This document shows, one piece after another, positions 19,881-31,446 of a stretch of DNA of 64,000 bases. Position numbers and translations under genes: made by a program. How positions within the stretch are numbered: the first letter of the stretch is position 1; each line of letters begins with the position of its first letter. This stretch comes from Numida meleagris (lineage: Eukaryota > Chordata > Aves > Galliformes > Numididae): the NCBI RefSeq assembly GCF_002078875.1, contig NC_034409.1:60217244-60281243 (forward strand), read 5' to 3'. The notes under the pieces are model-generated. The model had not been told where the DNA came from. It saw only the letters and a program-made list of their open reading frames with translations, and did not search any database.

Positions 19881-22680
19881 ACTGCTTAGGATTTCTGATT
19901 ATTAAAGGGCTTGTGAAGGGGCGGGACTAACATTCTCTCCTTTCATTAAGACATGATGCTCAAATGGAGCACTAAATCTTCTGGGTTTGTTGCTAGAATA
20001 AGCAAGTTTCATGGAGGAGGGATAGAATGGAGTAGCTGGCAAATCAAACTGACTTTTTTTGCTAACTTGCTATAATAAGATGGAAACACAGGCTATATTA
20101 ATGTAGGAAACCCTTTTGATAGAAATCTAAGTTGGGTTAAGATTTTATAATATAAAACTAAAGCTTTTGACTTTGGTCTGTTTAAGTAAACTGTTATTTA
20201 TTTTTAGTTAAAGAGCATGGAGATAATCCCTGCTGCCATGCAGTCTTGGCTCAATTCTGAAGTGAAAGCAGTGGTTTTGCTCTCTTCTACTTCTTCAGAG
20301 GTGGTGGCATGGACAATGGCCATAACAGCATGTTCTTAAACATGAGGTTTTTAGCTAGCTGGGGAAAAACAAAATTCCATTGTAAGACAACACATTGTTT
20401 TTTTTAAAGATTTCTAAATTATTCACTGAAAACTTAGCTTCTATATGAGAAATTCTGCAGCTGAAGGAAACAGAGCTCCTTATAAAGAGTTGTCAATATT
20501 ATTGACAAGCATTATAGCCAGCTATGGTAACCTTCTCCAAGGAGTGACTCTCTTGGATAACAGACCATCTGTGGAATTGCTAACGGCTGTGATGTGTTAA
20601 TATGCTTTAGTAATATGGGTTTCATTCTCTACCCTTCATATATGCCAGAGAGATTTGAATGCTTCCCTCCCCTAGTGTAATGCTTCTGTTATGCGTTTGC
20701 TTTCCTTTGAGTTTTTATATTGTATTCCTCTGAAAGTAAGGAACCAACCAATTGGTTGGATTGGAAAATCTGTTCTTGTATTGGTAGCCCTGACTTGTTA
20801 ATGCTAAACCAAAGAGAACTGTGTTTTTTCTCTTGCTCAGTAAGCTGATATTTCCCCTTAGACTAAACCCTCTCATACCCTCAGAAGGCTTTTTTACTAC
20901 CAAAGGCTGCTATAATAGCACAGTAGAAGGCATACCACTGTCTGTGGGAGTGGCATTTTCTGTTGTTTTGTTTTTGGTGAAAATTCTAGTAGCAGGCCTG
21001 TTTAATATTGTGGTATGCAGACTTTTCCCTTCCCATAGTGTTAACAGCAGTACAACCTAAGTGCTTGCAGGCACTGCTGATGGCCTGACTCCCAGCCACG
21101 TTCCTGCTGTGCTGTGCCATGTGATGTGCCATGTCCTGTGTGGGGTCACCCCAGCTGTGTCCTGGCAGCCCCAAGGGGTGCCAACTGGGCAGAGACCAGG
21201 AGAAGGTTCCAGCACCCTGCTGGGTGTAACGGGGCCCTGTCCAGCCACACTGCAGCTGGGTGTTGGTAGAGATGTGAGGGAAGATGGTGTTTTTGAGGCT
21301 TGCTGGAGTAGAGACATGACATACATCAGTACCACTAAGGGCGGTGTGAGAATGCAGCGTTGATTTCTGTGCTCAGCTACTTGCCCAAGAAGCCTCTCTA
21401 TCCTCACCAGTGACATGCCATTGCTGCAGGAGCCATGCCAGCACCCTGGTGCTGTGCCTGAGGCCTTGAGGCCAAGCATGGAGCTTGCCACTGAAACACC
21501 TCCTGAACGGCCTGGGGAAATGTGGCAGTGTGAGGCAGCGATGTGAGGATGTTGCAGCTCTCTGGCCTGCTGAGAACTGTAATGGACAAAATACATGAAG
21601 CTTGTGGATGTCAATAAAATTCAGTTTTTATTTTCCTTATCTGCCTCTGCTTCTGGTAGGAAGTATTACATTGAGGAAAAACAAATTGTGTCAGGAAACA
21701 GTAGGCCTTCATAGTCACATGAGCCATATAGATAATCTCAGAACTAATTAGGGAAGAAATGGTGATGGGTCATCGCAGTAAGAGATACTTAGGAGATGAC
21801 TAATATGTGTCAGACTGCTGAGGTGTCAGATATTGGGATACCTGAAGAAGCCTCTGTTGCATTATCAGCATGGAAAATATAAATGACGTAGTCTGTGCTC
21901 CTTGGCTGGAGTCAAACAAGTTTCACTGAGTGGTCTGATCACCGTATCTAAATGGAGAGCTTTCTGATTGGGGTGTGCTAGGCAAAAAGAAAGTGCCTGA
22001 CTGGGAATGTGAAGCCATGCACCTTCAAGGTGTGGAGTCCTGCTTCTTCCTCATTTGTCCGCACATCAACCAAATCCATCAACAATAACTTGAAGACATA
22101 AAAACAGATGCTCAAAGAGTGAAATGGAAAGAGTATTCCATTGCTAAAATGTATACTTTGTAGAGCAGGCTGAAGGGCTTTGCTAGATCCCAATGACCTG
22201 CTTTGAGTGACAGTGAAAAAATTAACTCTTGGCAGAGTACAATCCTAGGGGGAAGTGCAGCTGGTTTTAGTGGATCTGCATAGAACACTTCCTCTGAGTG
22301 GAGAACAAACTTAAACATTCTGTACAAAAATGCCACCAGTTCTTGTTTTGTGTTCGGGGCGATGCTGCTCTTGGAAAGCAAGCTTTTCTCCCTTCTTAGA
22401 GCATGAACTTAGCTTTGCTTTACAGCCATATTATTCCTGAAATTGCAATAATTCTGGGAGCTGGTATTGATTTTGTTGTTGCTGCTTTTTAAACAAATTG
22501 TGTATCCAATGGAGTCAAATTCAGCTTTGAAGCTGTGTGAGTGATAGGTTGCACAACATGAAGGGTAGAATCCTCCCTTCTACCTCCTCTTCGGTGTTCT
22601 CTTGTCATGTTAAAGGCTAACATGTGGAAGGGTGGGGGGGCTTAAGCTGAAATACCAATCTGTGTAAACAATGATGGGTT

Positions 22681-22710
22681 AAAAAAAAAAAAAGAAATGG
22701 AAAAAAAAAA
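22681..22710. repeat. A-rich tract
   Basis: Thirteen A residues, a short GAAATGG spacer and ten more A residues. It is not preceded by a recognisable retrotransposon or processed gene copy, so it is listed only as a simple repeat. Confidence 0.7.
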
Positions 22711-24553
22711 CTCAATTGCCGTGGGTGTGTAGTGGCTGCTGCTTTTCATGGATGGTTGAAATTATCTGTATAAATTTGCATTTTTTTCTTTAGCTTCTGT
22801 ATACATATGCTCATTTGCATGCATAGCTATTTTCATGCACAAAGCGATTGGCGTGCAGTGGCATGTGATGCAATGTTGCCGGTGTTAGCAGTAACTATAG
22901 ATGCAAGGAAAAAGTGAGTGTGACTGAATGCTTTTTACGTTGGGCTGCCCAGGTGTAAAATGTGCTTCTGGTGTCTTGTGACTGAAAACCAAGAGGACAC
23001 AGCTGTTTGTGATGAAATGATGAAACCAAGCGTGCACCCAACTGTTGATTTTCTAGTAAAACATTGATCTGATGGGCCAAGCAGCCTGCTTTTGACTGAT
23101 TGATGTTCTGGTATGGCTGGAGCCTGCTGGCTCAGGAGGATGCTGCCATGGTCCACATGTGTATTGCTTATACTGCTGGGAGATGGGATCCAGAATGCAG
23201 ATTCTCACTGCTGGGGAGGCTGCTTGGAAGCTGATACCCCAGCTTCAGTGTGACCAGCTGAGATGCATCCAGTGTGATGTGGGAATACCTTCTGCTGCAC
23301 CTTCTGCATTCCCAGGAGATGATCCAGAAAGAGACAAGAGAGAGCTCTATTTATTTTTAAATTCAAACTATGAAGTATTTGAGTGAAGAATGCAATATAT
23401 AACTGAGTAAATATTTGGCTTTTCATTGAGGGAGGGGAGGATTTGCTGATCAGTTGGTTATTCACGCAGTACTGTTTTTTCATCAGTATTCCCACTTGGT
23501 ATTCTTGTTTGCTTTATGCTGAGCAATACTTTGACGTTAATTTAAAATTCAGAATAATTTTATGCTGGAAAACAAAACAATAGCTCTGTAAACACAGACT
23601 TTGTCACAGCTGTGATGCTGGCTGGAACAGGAGAGATAAAGGGTGGCATTACAGTTTCTAGGATGGGACCTTTTGTCTCATGGATGTTGTATTCTTTTTA
23701 TTTATTCTTCCAGTATTATGATGTGTAAATATACTGCACCAAGTATTTGGGGGCAGAATCTTACTATTTTTTTCTTCTTTAAAACAGAAAGAAAGCCACC
23801 TTTGTGTAATACATGGAGATGAGATGCCAGGTCATGACTTGCAATGCTTAAAAACTGTCAGGTGCTTTGTAAAACTACTGATTGTGGATGTATGCCCTGA
23901 CACAGAGCTTTGAGTGGTGCATTCTCTTGCATGTTTTGCCTTGTAAGCACTTCAGCGATGTCAAGGTTCGGAAGAATGGTACTAAGGTGTCTTTAATGCA
24001 CTCCTTTGCAGGTTGTCAACCTTTGTCTTTAATGACTTCCGTTATGAATCTACAAAAGGGAGAATATTTATCTCTGGAAATCAGCATAGCAGCTCGTCAG
24101 CGCAGATGGATCACATGTTTAGCCTTTTCCCAAGATGATGCTACTCAGGATAGGCTTGTCTTACTAGCATTTGCAAATATGTTGGCTCTTTCTGGCTTTA
24201 GCAAGTGTGATAACAGATGTTGTTTGACTCCCTTAATTCAAGCAGGGATATGTGGTCTAATGTTTCTATCTTAAATTGAGGAATGACTAGGAACTAAAGA
24301 ATGCTATTAAGCAAGCATTTTTTCTTGTATGAATATGAACATCTGCACAGGGTGAGGTAGCTGTAGCTATTGTCTTATGTCATACTCAGAGAAAGGGGAA
24401 TGGTGCTGGGAGATGTTAACTTTAACGTTAGCTGTTCTGGTTAATAACTTCTATAGTTTCTGTGCCTATGTCTTTGTTCTCTTTCTTCTTGGAGCCGCCT
24501 GCAGGGTAGTGAGTTGGGAGGGGAATGAAAGAGCTCAGTCTAATGCACTGATT

Positions 24554-24593
24554 TAAAAAAAAAAAAATAGAAGAAAAAAAAAGAAAAAAAAAA
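24554..24593. repeat. A-rich tract
   Basis: About 40 bases are nearly all A, interrupted by single T and G bases. The following 90 bases show no obvious processed-transcript origin. It is probably a decayed simple repeat. Confidence 0.65.
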
Positions 24594-25213
24594 TGAGAGA
24601 GACAACAAAACCCCTCTAGTTTAATGCAGGCTGAACTTCCCATGAAAGCCGTGCCTTAATGAGTGCTGACCCCTTGGCCGTGCTTTGTCCCAGCCAGCAG
24701 GTGAGAAAGAGCGGAGGTCCCCGCAGCGCCTGCCCTGGCTCTGACCCGGGGGCTCAGGGCAGTTAGTTCACCTCTTGGGCCTTCAGCAGGAATGAGAATG
24801 AGCAAACATGATGTCTTGTGGCTGGGATTCATTCGTGCTCCTTGCCTGCAGGTCTGTGCTAGCGCTGGGGAGAAAAGGTGCTGATTTGGGTCTTGCCTAG
24901 AGCTGAGAATGAATTGCTCGCAGCAACTCTGCAGTGGAGCGCCCAACATCTATTGTATTTAATAATGGTTAAGATCTGAAAACTACTTGCAATTCAAAAT
25001 CTGTCTTGGGTTTCAGTCATCAGGTAATATTTTGTCAGCGCTTCATGTTGATGACTTCTGACTCTGTCCTAGCACTCGCCTGCAGTGTACTGAATAGCTA
25101 AAAAGGGAAGTTCACACTAAGCAGCAGGCCATCTGTGTTGATGATGTTGTAGTATTATCACACCCAAAACTGAGGCTTGTGTGATTGATAATGCGATCAC
25201 ACTAGACCCATTT

Positions 25214-25241
25214 ACTTTTTTTTAAGTAAAAAAAAAAAAAA
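25214..25241. repeat. T-run/A-run mini-palindrome
   Basis: A run of nine T is followed by AAGT and then a run of about fourteen A. The two homopolymers can pair as a short hairpin. It is most likely a by-product of homopolymer expansion. Confidence 0.6.
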
Positions 25242-25291
25242 GCCGAAGTAATTGGTATTCTTATCTTCTGAACCCATAGGTCAGTTTAGAG

Positions 25292-25385
25292 TCATAGAAT
25301 CAATAGGACCATAGAATCACCAAGGTTGAACAAGACCTCCAAGATTATCCAGTCCAACCATCCACCTACCACCAATATTTCCCCC
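25292..25385 (-). repeat. CR1 LINE tail fragment
   Basis: Tandem degenerate tail units (TCATAGAATCAATAGGACCA, then TAGAATCACC) are followed by AAGGTTGAACAAGACCTCCA and CCAGTCCAACCATCCACCTA. This wording is shared with the copy at 41132, so both belong to the same CR1 subfamily. It is minus-oriented and about 95 bp long. A further ACAGAATCACC at about 25387 may be another tail unit. Confidence 0.9.
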
Positions 25386-26095
25386 TACAGAATCACCAAA
25401 GTTTAATTTTGTCAGAAGTGAAATAGAAAAGATAGGTGGATTTTAAATTTTCTTGTTGAGTTCTTGCAGCTGGAGCAGAGAACCTGATTAACCTCCCAGT
25501 AACACAAAGGCTGCTGAAAAAGCAGCAGCACTTCACCAGGCAGGACAGCCTGGGTCTGTGGGCACGCTGGTGGGCTAATGGCAGCAGTGTGGCTGGACCT
25601 GCATACAGCAGGTGTTGTCCCCTGACTGTCCACTGGGCCAGGGGATGTAGGATGATTCAAGGTAGGAAGGGGGAAGCAGGACAGATTGGAGCTAACAGGC
25701 TTGTGTGAGCAAATGAGCTAATGGCAAGAGGACCCAAGTTTCTGTCCTGGTGTATGGCTCCTAGCACTCTTCACCCGGATCTGTGAAAGCATTCTGCTGT
25801 GTTTAATGCCACTTCCTCTGGGTTGCAAATGAAGGGTATTTGTTAGGGGAGCAATTCTGCTACAGCATCTGCAATGTGATAATGGGGGGTGGGAGCAAAA
25901 CTTATGTTTGGCAACAAATGGCTGTGTAAGAATGGTTGTCTGCTGGGTTGTGGATTTATTTACTTATTAAACACAGTGAGATATGTAGGAGCAGAAAGTG
26001 CAGGGAAGGGGAGTTCTGCACTTTTTTCTTTAGTTCCTAATCTGCCTCCTTCCCATGTTTAAAAACAAACCAACTCTTCCTTACGCTTTGTTGTA

Positions 26096-27567
26096 ACCTT
26101 TCTGATAATATTGTGAAGAACCAGTATCTGAATTGTGATGTATTATAGCGCTAACGATGTGTAAAGAGTTATAAAGCTGTGTTAACTGCATTAAGTTTTG
26201 AGTGACTAACTCCAGTAAAAGACACCACAAGATGTATGGCGAATCATTTGTATTTAGGTTCTGTTTTAGGAGTAAATGGCCATATTCAGTTGAGTCTGTT
26301 CACCGTAACAGCCTGAAAGGATGTAGCGTTGCACTACAGTACGGTGGGAGGCTGGTAGTCTATGCTTGATTCATCTGATCGTGCCAAAGTGGCACTGCTC
26401 CGTGTTTCCAGCAGGCTTTTAATAGATGAGTGCATCAGTGAGCCCCACAGGGCTGAGAGGATTTAAGAAATGCCCTGGTGCTCCTGCAGCTGGGCTGGCT
26501 GGTCACTGTGGGGCTGAGTGCCTGTGGTCCCACCACAGCTGGCTGTCATCTGCTGAAACGGGCTTGGGTGCACATAGCCAAGGCAATACCAGAGTGGCAA
26601 TGCCACTAAAAGACTTCCCTTGTGAGCACTTTTCATATGATTCCCTAGCAGATGTGCCTGACGGACTGTATTTTCGGTTCATGTTTGGAATAGGGGGAAG
26701 GGTTTGGAGAGGGAGAGAAAGCAGAGCTTCCCCTTGTGAGTGGAGTTGTGAAAGGCCTGCCAAAGGAAGTTGGCCACAAGAAGACTTCCATTGTGAGCTC
26801 TTCTTATGAGCCCAAGGTGGGGTGTGTTTTGGACTTGGATGCTTACAAGCATCTTGGTTAATATTAAGGTGTAGGGTTAGTGTTTGGAGGGAAAGTCAAT
26901 CTTCTTTGAGTGCAGTTTTTGTTGAAAGAAGCGTGAGGACACCAAAAGAACTCAAGTTTTGTAATTAGAATTAAAAAAAAAAGTGTATTTTAGTGTTTGT
27001 CCTGGACACAGATGAGGATTTTAGTTTGTTTTTGGTGTACAGGTTCTCTTTGGAGAAAGGGAAAGCACAGACTCACCTTGTGAGTGGAGCTGCCACTGAA
27101 AGACTTCCCTTCTGGTGGCCTTCAACTTCCTTTGGCAGTGACCTTTCTGATAATATTGTTGAGAACCAGTATTTGAATTCTGGTGTATTAAAGTGTTAAT
27201 GATGCATAAGGAATGATAAAGCCATGTTAAGTGCATTAAGTTTTGAGTGAGTAACTCCAGGAAAAGGCACTGCAAGATATATGGCTAATCACGCTGTGTT
27301 TATGAGCTGTCTTAAGAGTAAATAGCCATATTCATCTGAATCTGTGCACCAAAATGGCCTGAAAGGATGCAGTGTTGCACTACAGCACAGTGGGAGGCTG
27401 GCAGCCCTTGCTCAATTAATCTGATCATACCGAAGTGGCATTGCTCCCTGTTTGCAGCAGGCTTTTAATAGATGAGGGTGTTGGTGAGCCCCTGTGCAGT
27501 TACCCCCCCCCCCCCCTCCCAGTACAGTGTGTGGATTTAAGAAATGCCACTGGGACACTGTGGGGCC
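26096..27567. repeat. Diverged tandem duplication, period 1045 bp
   Basis: The segment 26096-26518 recurs at 27141-27567 in direct orientation with an offset of 1045 bases at the start. Matching anchors include CCTTTCTGATAATATTGT, GCATTAAGTTTTGAGTGA, GCAGGCTTTTAATAGATGAG and GGATTTAAGAAATGCC. By eye roughly four of five bases agree, with small gaps and a poly-C insertion in the second copy. The sequence between the two copies holds a nested set of three shorter repeats spaced about 165-180 bp apart (near 26702, 26884 and 27048). It matches no transposon family I know and has no coding frame. It is either part of a complex satellite-like repeat or an old local duplication. Confidence 0.85.
27503..27516. 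repeat. Poly-C tract
   Basis: Fourteen consecutive C residues lie in the second copy of the 1045-bp duplication and are absent from the first copy. The length is likely polymorphic and prone to sequencing error. Confidence 0.85.
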
Positions 27568-30500
27568 CATGTGTAGGAAGAAGCCCAGTGGGCCTGCTGT
27601 GGGCTGCCGCCGCTGACACAGGGACTTGGCTTGAGAAACAGAGCTTGGGCCTGCTACTCATCTCCTAAACATGTCTTGTCACCAAGAATGCCACTAGCAG
27701 GCCAGCACATACTTTTGGTGAGGAAGTAGTTATGTGGGCCCTGAGAGAGCAAGCTGAGGTCGCAGACTCCTGCCTTGCCCTCCCTAAGCTGCTGGTGTCA
27801 GTGCGTAGAGGATGAACGTGGCTGACTCAGTTTCTCCTTCTTGCGTCTTTCTGGTTACTCTCTGCTAGACTGTGCTGAGCCTTCTCTCATGACGGAGATG
27901 GTGTGGCCAAGCCTCCCAGCAGGGCCAGACAAGAGCTCTGCGGGGCGCTGGCTCTTTGGTGAATTCCACTAAATGCGTGGTAAAGTGTGCGGAGGTCCCT
28001 GAGGACTGACAATAATCTATGGGTATCTGACAATAAGCTTAACAATTATCCTGGCCTTCAGAGAAATTATTTCGGGATGCTATTTAGCTTTTGCAGAATT
28101 GTTTGTCTTTTCCTTTTTCTAATGTGTTTAATAAAAATGGGATTCTAGCTGAATTCAAGCAACCTCCTGTAGTCAAGACTTAAATTTGTTTTCCTTTATT
28201 GTCATGGCTTACTGGTGATTGTCTTTGTGATGCATTTGGATTCTACTCCTTAAAAATGTATTATCTGGTTTATTTTGGGTGAGGTCATGGGTTTCACAAT
28301 ATTGTATAAAACCGAAACCAGATCCTCCTGTCTGCAGCTGCAGTGTTAAATAGAGCATCATTGTCATGGGGTGAGCATGGCTGTCAAAACACTTCGGGCA
28401 AAGTGGGTAACATGAACAGTTCTTGTATGTTAAATATTTATAGAAGAAAATGCAAACTCAGAATGCTGCCAGCAGACAGACTGCTCAGGCACATTGTTGT
28501 GTCGGTCATGGCACAAATCTTCACATTGTAACTTTAGGAAGGACTTGGAGAGTTATTTCTGTTCTGTTGAAGCTCAGTGGTGTAACTTTTCTGCACATAA
28601 ACTTTCAAGTCTAAAACCTCAGGAGAAAAACAGGAGCTTTACATAAGTAACTTGGTGTCCTGCTAGGGCAGTCACAGCACAGGCACTTGTGTGTCCAGCC
28701 TCAGATCCAGGGCCAGCACGTCTTCATTCCAGGTCCTCTGGTGCAAACGGGTGGTAAACCACAAGCAGAAAGACACTGAGGAGAAAGCTGTGTCATTAAC
28801 TCTGGCACTGTAGGATAATAAATCTCCACTGCATTCTTTGGCTTTCTAGATGTTTTCCAAGCAATATGCAATGGCTGTGATTAAAATGACTGTTGTATTG
28901 TTTTAAATAATCTGAGCCTTCAGATCAGTGATGTCATTGAGCCACAATGAGCACCGGTTTCATGTGTTTGATCTCAGCACTTTGAATTTCAGCGTCATTG
29001 TTGCCACGTCCTTGAGAGACTGTTTTATGCCCAGGAAAACTGGTAAAGGGAGATGGGGGGGCAATTCCTATGAATGTGTGAAAAATCTAACCAATATGTT
29101 GCCCTGAGGACACTGCCTTTTTTTTGGCTGCATCTCATTTCTAAATGTGCAAGATGAAAGCAGCTGCATCATTCATAATCTGCACAGTGTTTTTCAGAGA
29201 GATTTTTTCTCTTTGACAAACACCTCGCTGGGAGGTGTCTGCCCATGGTGCCAGCGATGGGCATTTCCCTGTGTGCATCAAGCTGTATGAATACCCACAG
29301 CAAGGAAAGGGCTCTTCTCTCCTTTCCCCACCTGTCTGCCAGCTCGGCAGGCTCCTGCCTTGTTTCCTTCTCCACTGAAGGCAGCAGCTCTTTGATAGAA
29401 GTTCCTATCGCTTTCACATTTTTCTTTCCATTGCTTGGGCTCAGCACGCATGGGAAAAGCAGGACAGAAACTGTTGTATTCTACTGCCTGCAGCTACCTG
29501 GCAGCGCAGGAACAGGAGGGCTGAGAAACTACAAAGCACATCAGACCTAATTATTCACCTAATGTAAAGGCCTTTCTGGCTCTGGATATCCATTCTCGGC
29601 TGACAGAGGCGGCTGACTTCAAAGCTGTTGGACGAAGCGGCATAAATGTTTCAATCCCAAACCCATCCTCCTCAGTGGGCCTGGTCCGCTGGGCAGCCCT
29701 GGCTGCAGGTTGGGGCCCTGCCCCTCCGAGCGGGGTCGGCAGGGGCTGTCCCCCTCAGCATCACTTTTGTAGTGAGGGGGGAAAGGGATTTAAAATCCCT
29801 CACCCTTTCCTATTGAGTCTGACTCATTTTTGTCTGGTTTAGCACTGTGGCAGAAAGAAACATAATGGATTTGTTAGGGTCAGTGCTTCACAATGTGATG
29901 GTTGACTTTGGGCAATAGGGCCTAGTTTGCCACTCCAGACAAAGGATTTGTAGGTCTTGCAGGCTGCCATCTGTTTCTAAAAGCAAGTTTTTGTGGAGAA
30001 GTGATGCAGCTTGCATGCTGAAAAAGTGTGGGGCTTTTTTTTTCTTTTTTGAGAACTGCTGAGCCTTTGTGTTTCAGCTTTTAATTTCAAAACTAAGCAG
30101 AGCTTATTAACAGCAGGATTCCCCCTCCCTTGGGCAAGTTGGTCTTCCCAGTCTTGTTATTGATGGGTTGATGTCTTCTGAAATACTTCTGTTTTAGAAT
30201 ACACATACTCATCCCCAAATTGCTCGCTTCTTCTATCTGCCCCCCACCTAAACTATCTGAAATGCCAAGTCTAACTGCACTCAAGTTGCTTGCATTTATT
30301 TTAATATGTAATCATATAAGGGACAGATTGGAAAAGTAACACTCAGCAGTCATCTGACTTTTTCATCTAGGCTGAAGTCTGATCTTGTGCTCTCTTTAAA
30401 AACAATCCAAATTAGAAAGTCTCTTTTCTGCAGTGATTCCACTGCAGAGCCTCCCAAATAAAAGGGCCAGCCTACCTGTAGGGCTTAAGCATGCTGATAA

Positions 30501-31422
30501 GTACAATCTATTTATGGACCATGTGTTGCCCTGGCTGCTAGCTGATTGTTTCTATGTATAGCTACTGGAGCGGGCACAGAGCTGTGCAATCCAGGTCTGG
30601 AGGGCAGGAAAACATCCTGCTATAGGACTTAGCAAAAATAATGAACCAAGACTCTGCAGTTTTTCCTCTTTCCAGCTGCACACAAACTAGACTGACAGTG
30701 CTGATGAAGAGGTCCTGGCTCACAACCTGCCCTGCTCATTTGTTTAGCCGCTTGCTGTTCTGATGCAATGGCATAGCCAAGGCAGGTTTCTGTGCCAGTT
30801 CCTCTGCAGTGCTGCCAGGTCACTTTGGGATAGGGAGAAGCTCAGCTGCAGCAGTGCACAGTGTATCTGCAGCTTAATCTGAGTCCAACTGTCTTGGAGA
30901 AGGAGGGCAGGCTTTTCCTGCCCCTGGGCTAACAGCCGAAGAAAGCTCTCCCGTTCCTCCCTTTGAATTAGATGAATAGTGCTTTTCCTTTCTGTTTCTT
31001 GGCTGATGCTCAGACATCAGTATGGCTTTTTATCCTGAAGTGCCTGCTCCGCATGCTGCTCCTCTATGTAACTTCAAATGCCACAAAGCTGTACAAGGCC
31101 GTACCCTGTGCAGGAGGAGGCAGTGACTGGGCTGCAGAGTGTCCCTTGCCTTGCTGCACAATGGGAGTGTTGCCTGGGGTGAGAGGTGGCTTATGGAGGA
31201 AAATGCCACAGGTAAATATGGGGACTGATCCCCAGTGGGCTGTCCTGGGTAAGCGAAATACAGGATTGCGAGCCAGGTGGCAGAACTGCTGTCAGCTGGT
31301 GAGCAGCATGACAAGCTTTAATTCCCTGCCCTGACTCTCCTCAGGGCTCTGCATGGAGCCTCCAGTGCTGCTTACGCAAGGAGTGCTTTGCTATTGTGCA
31401 GGCTGCTGATGAACAGAGGGAT

Positions 31423-31446
31423 GTTTGTTTGTTTATTTATTTATTT
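31423..31446. repeat. (TTTG)n(TTTA)n microsatellite
   Basis: Two to three TTTG units are followed by about three TTTA units, a small compound tetranucleotide repeat. Confidence 0.75.
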
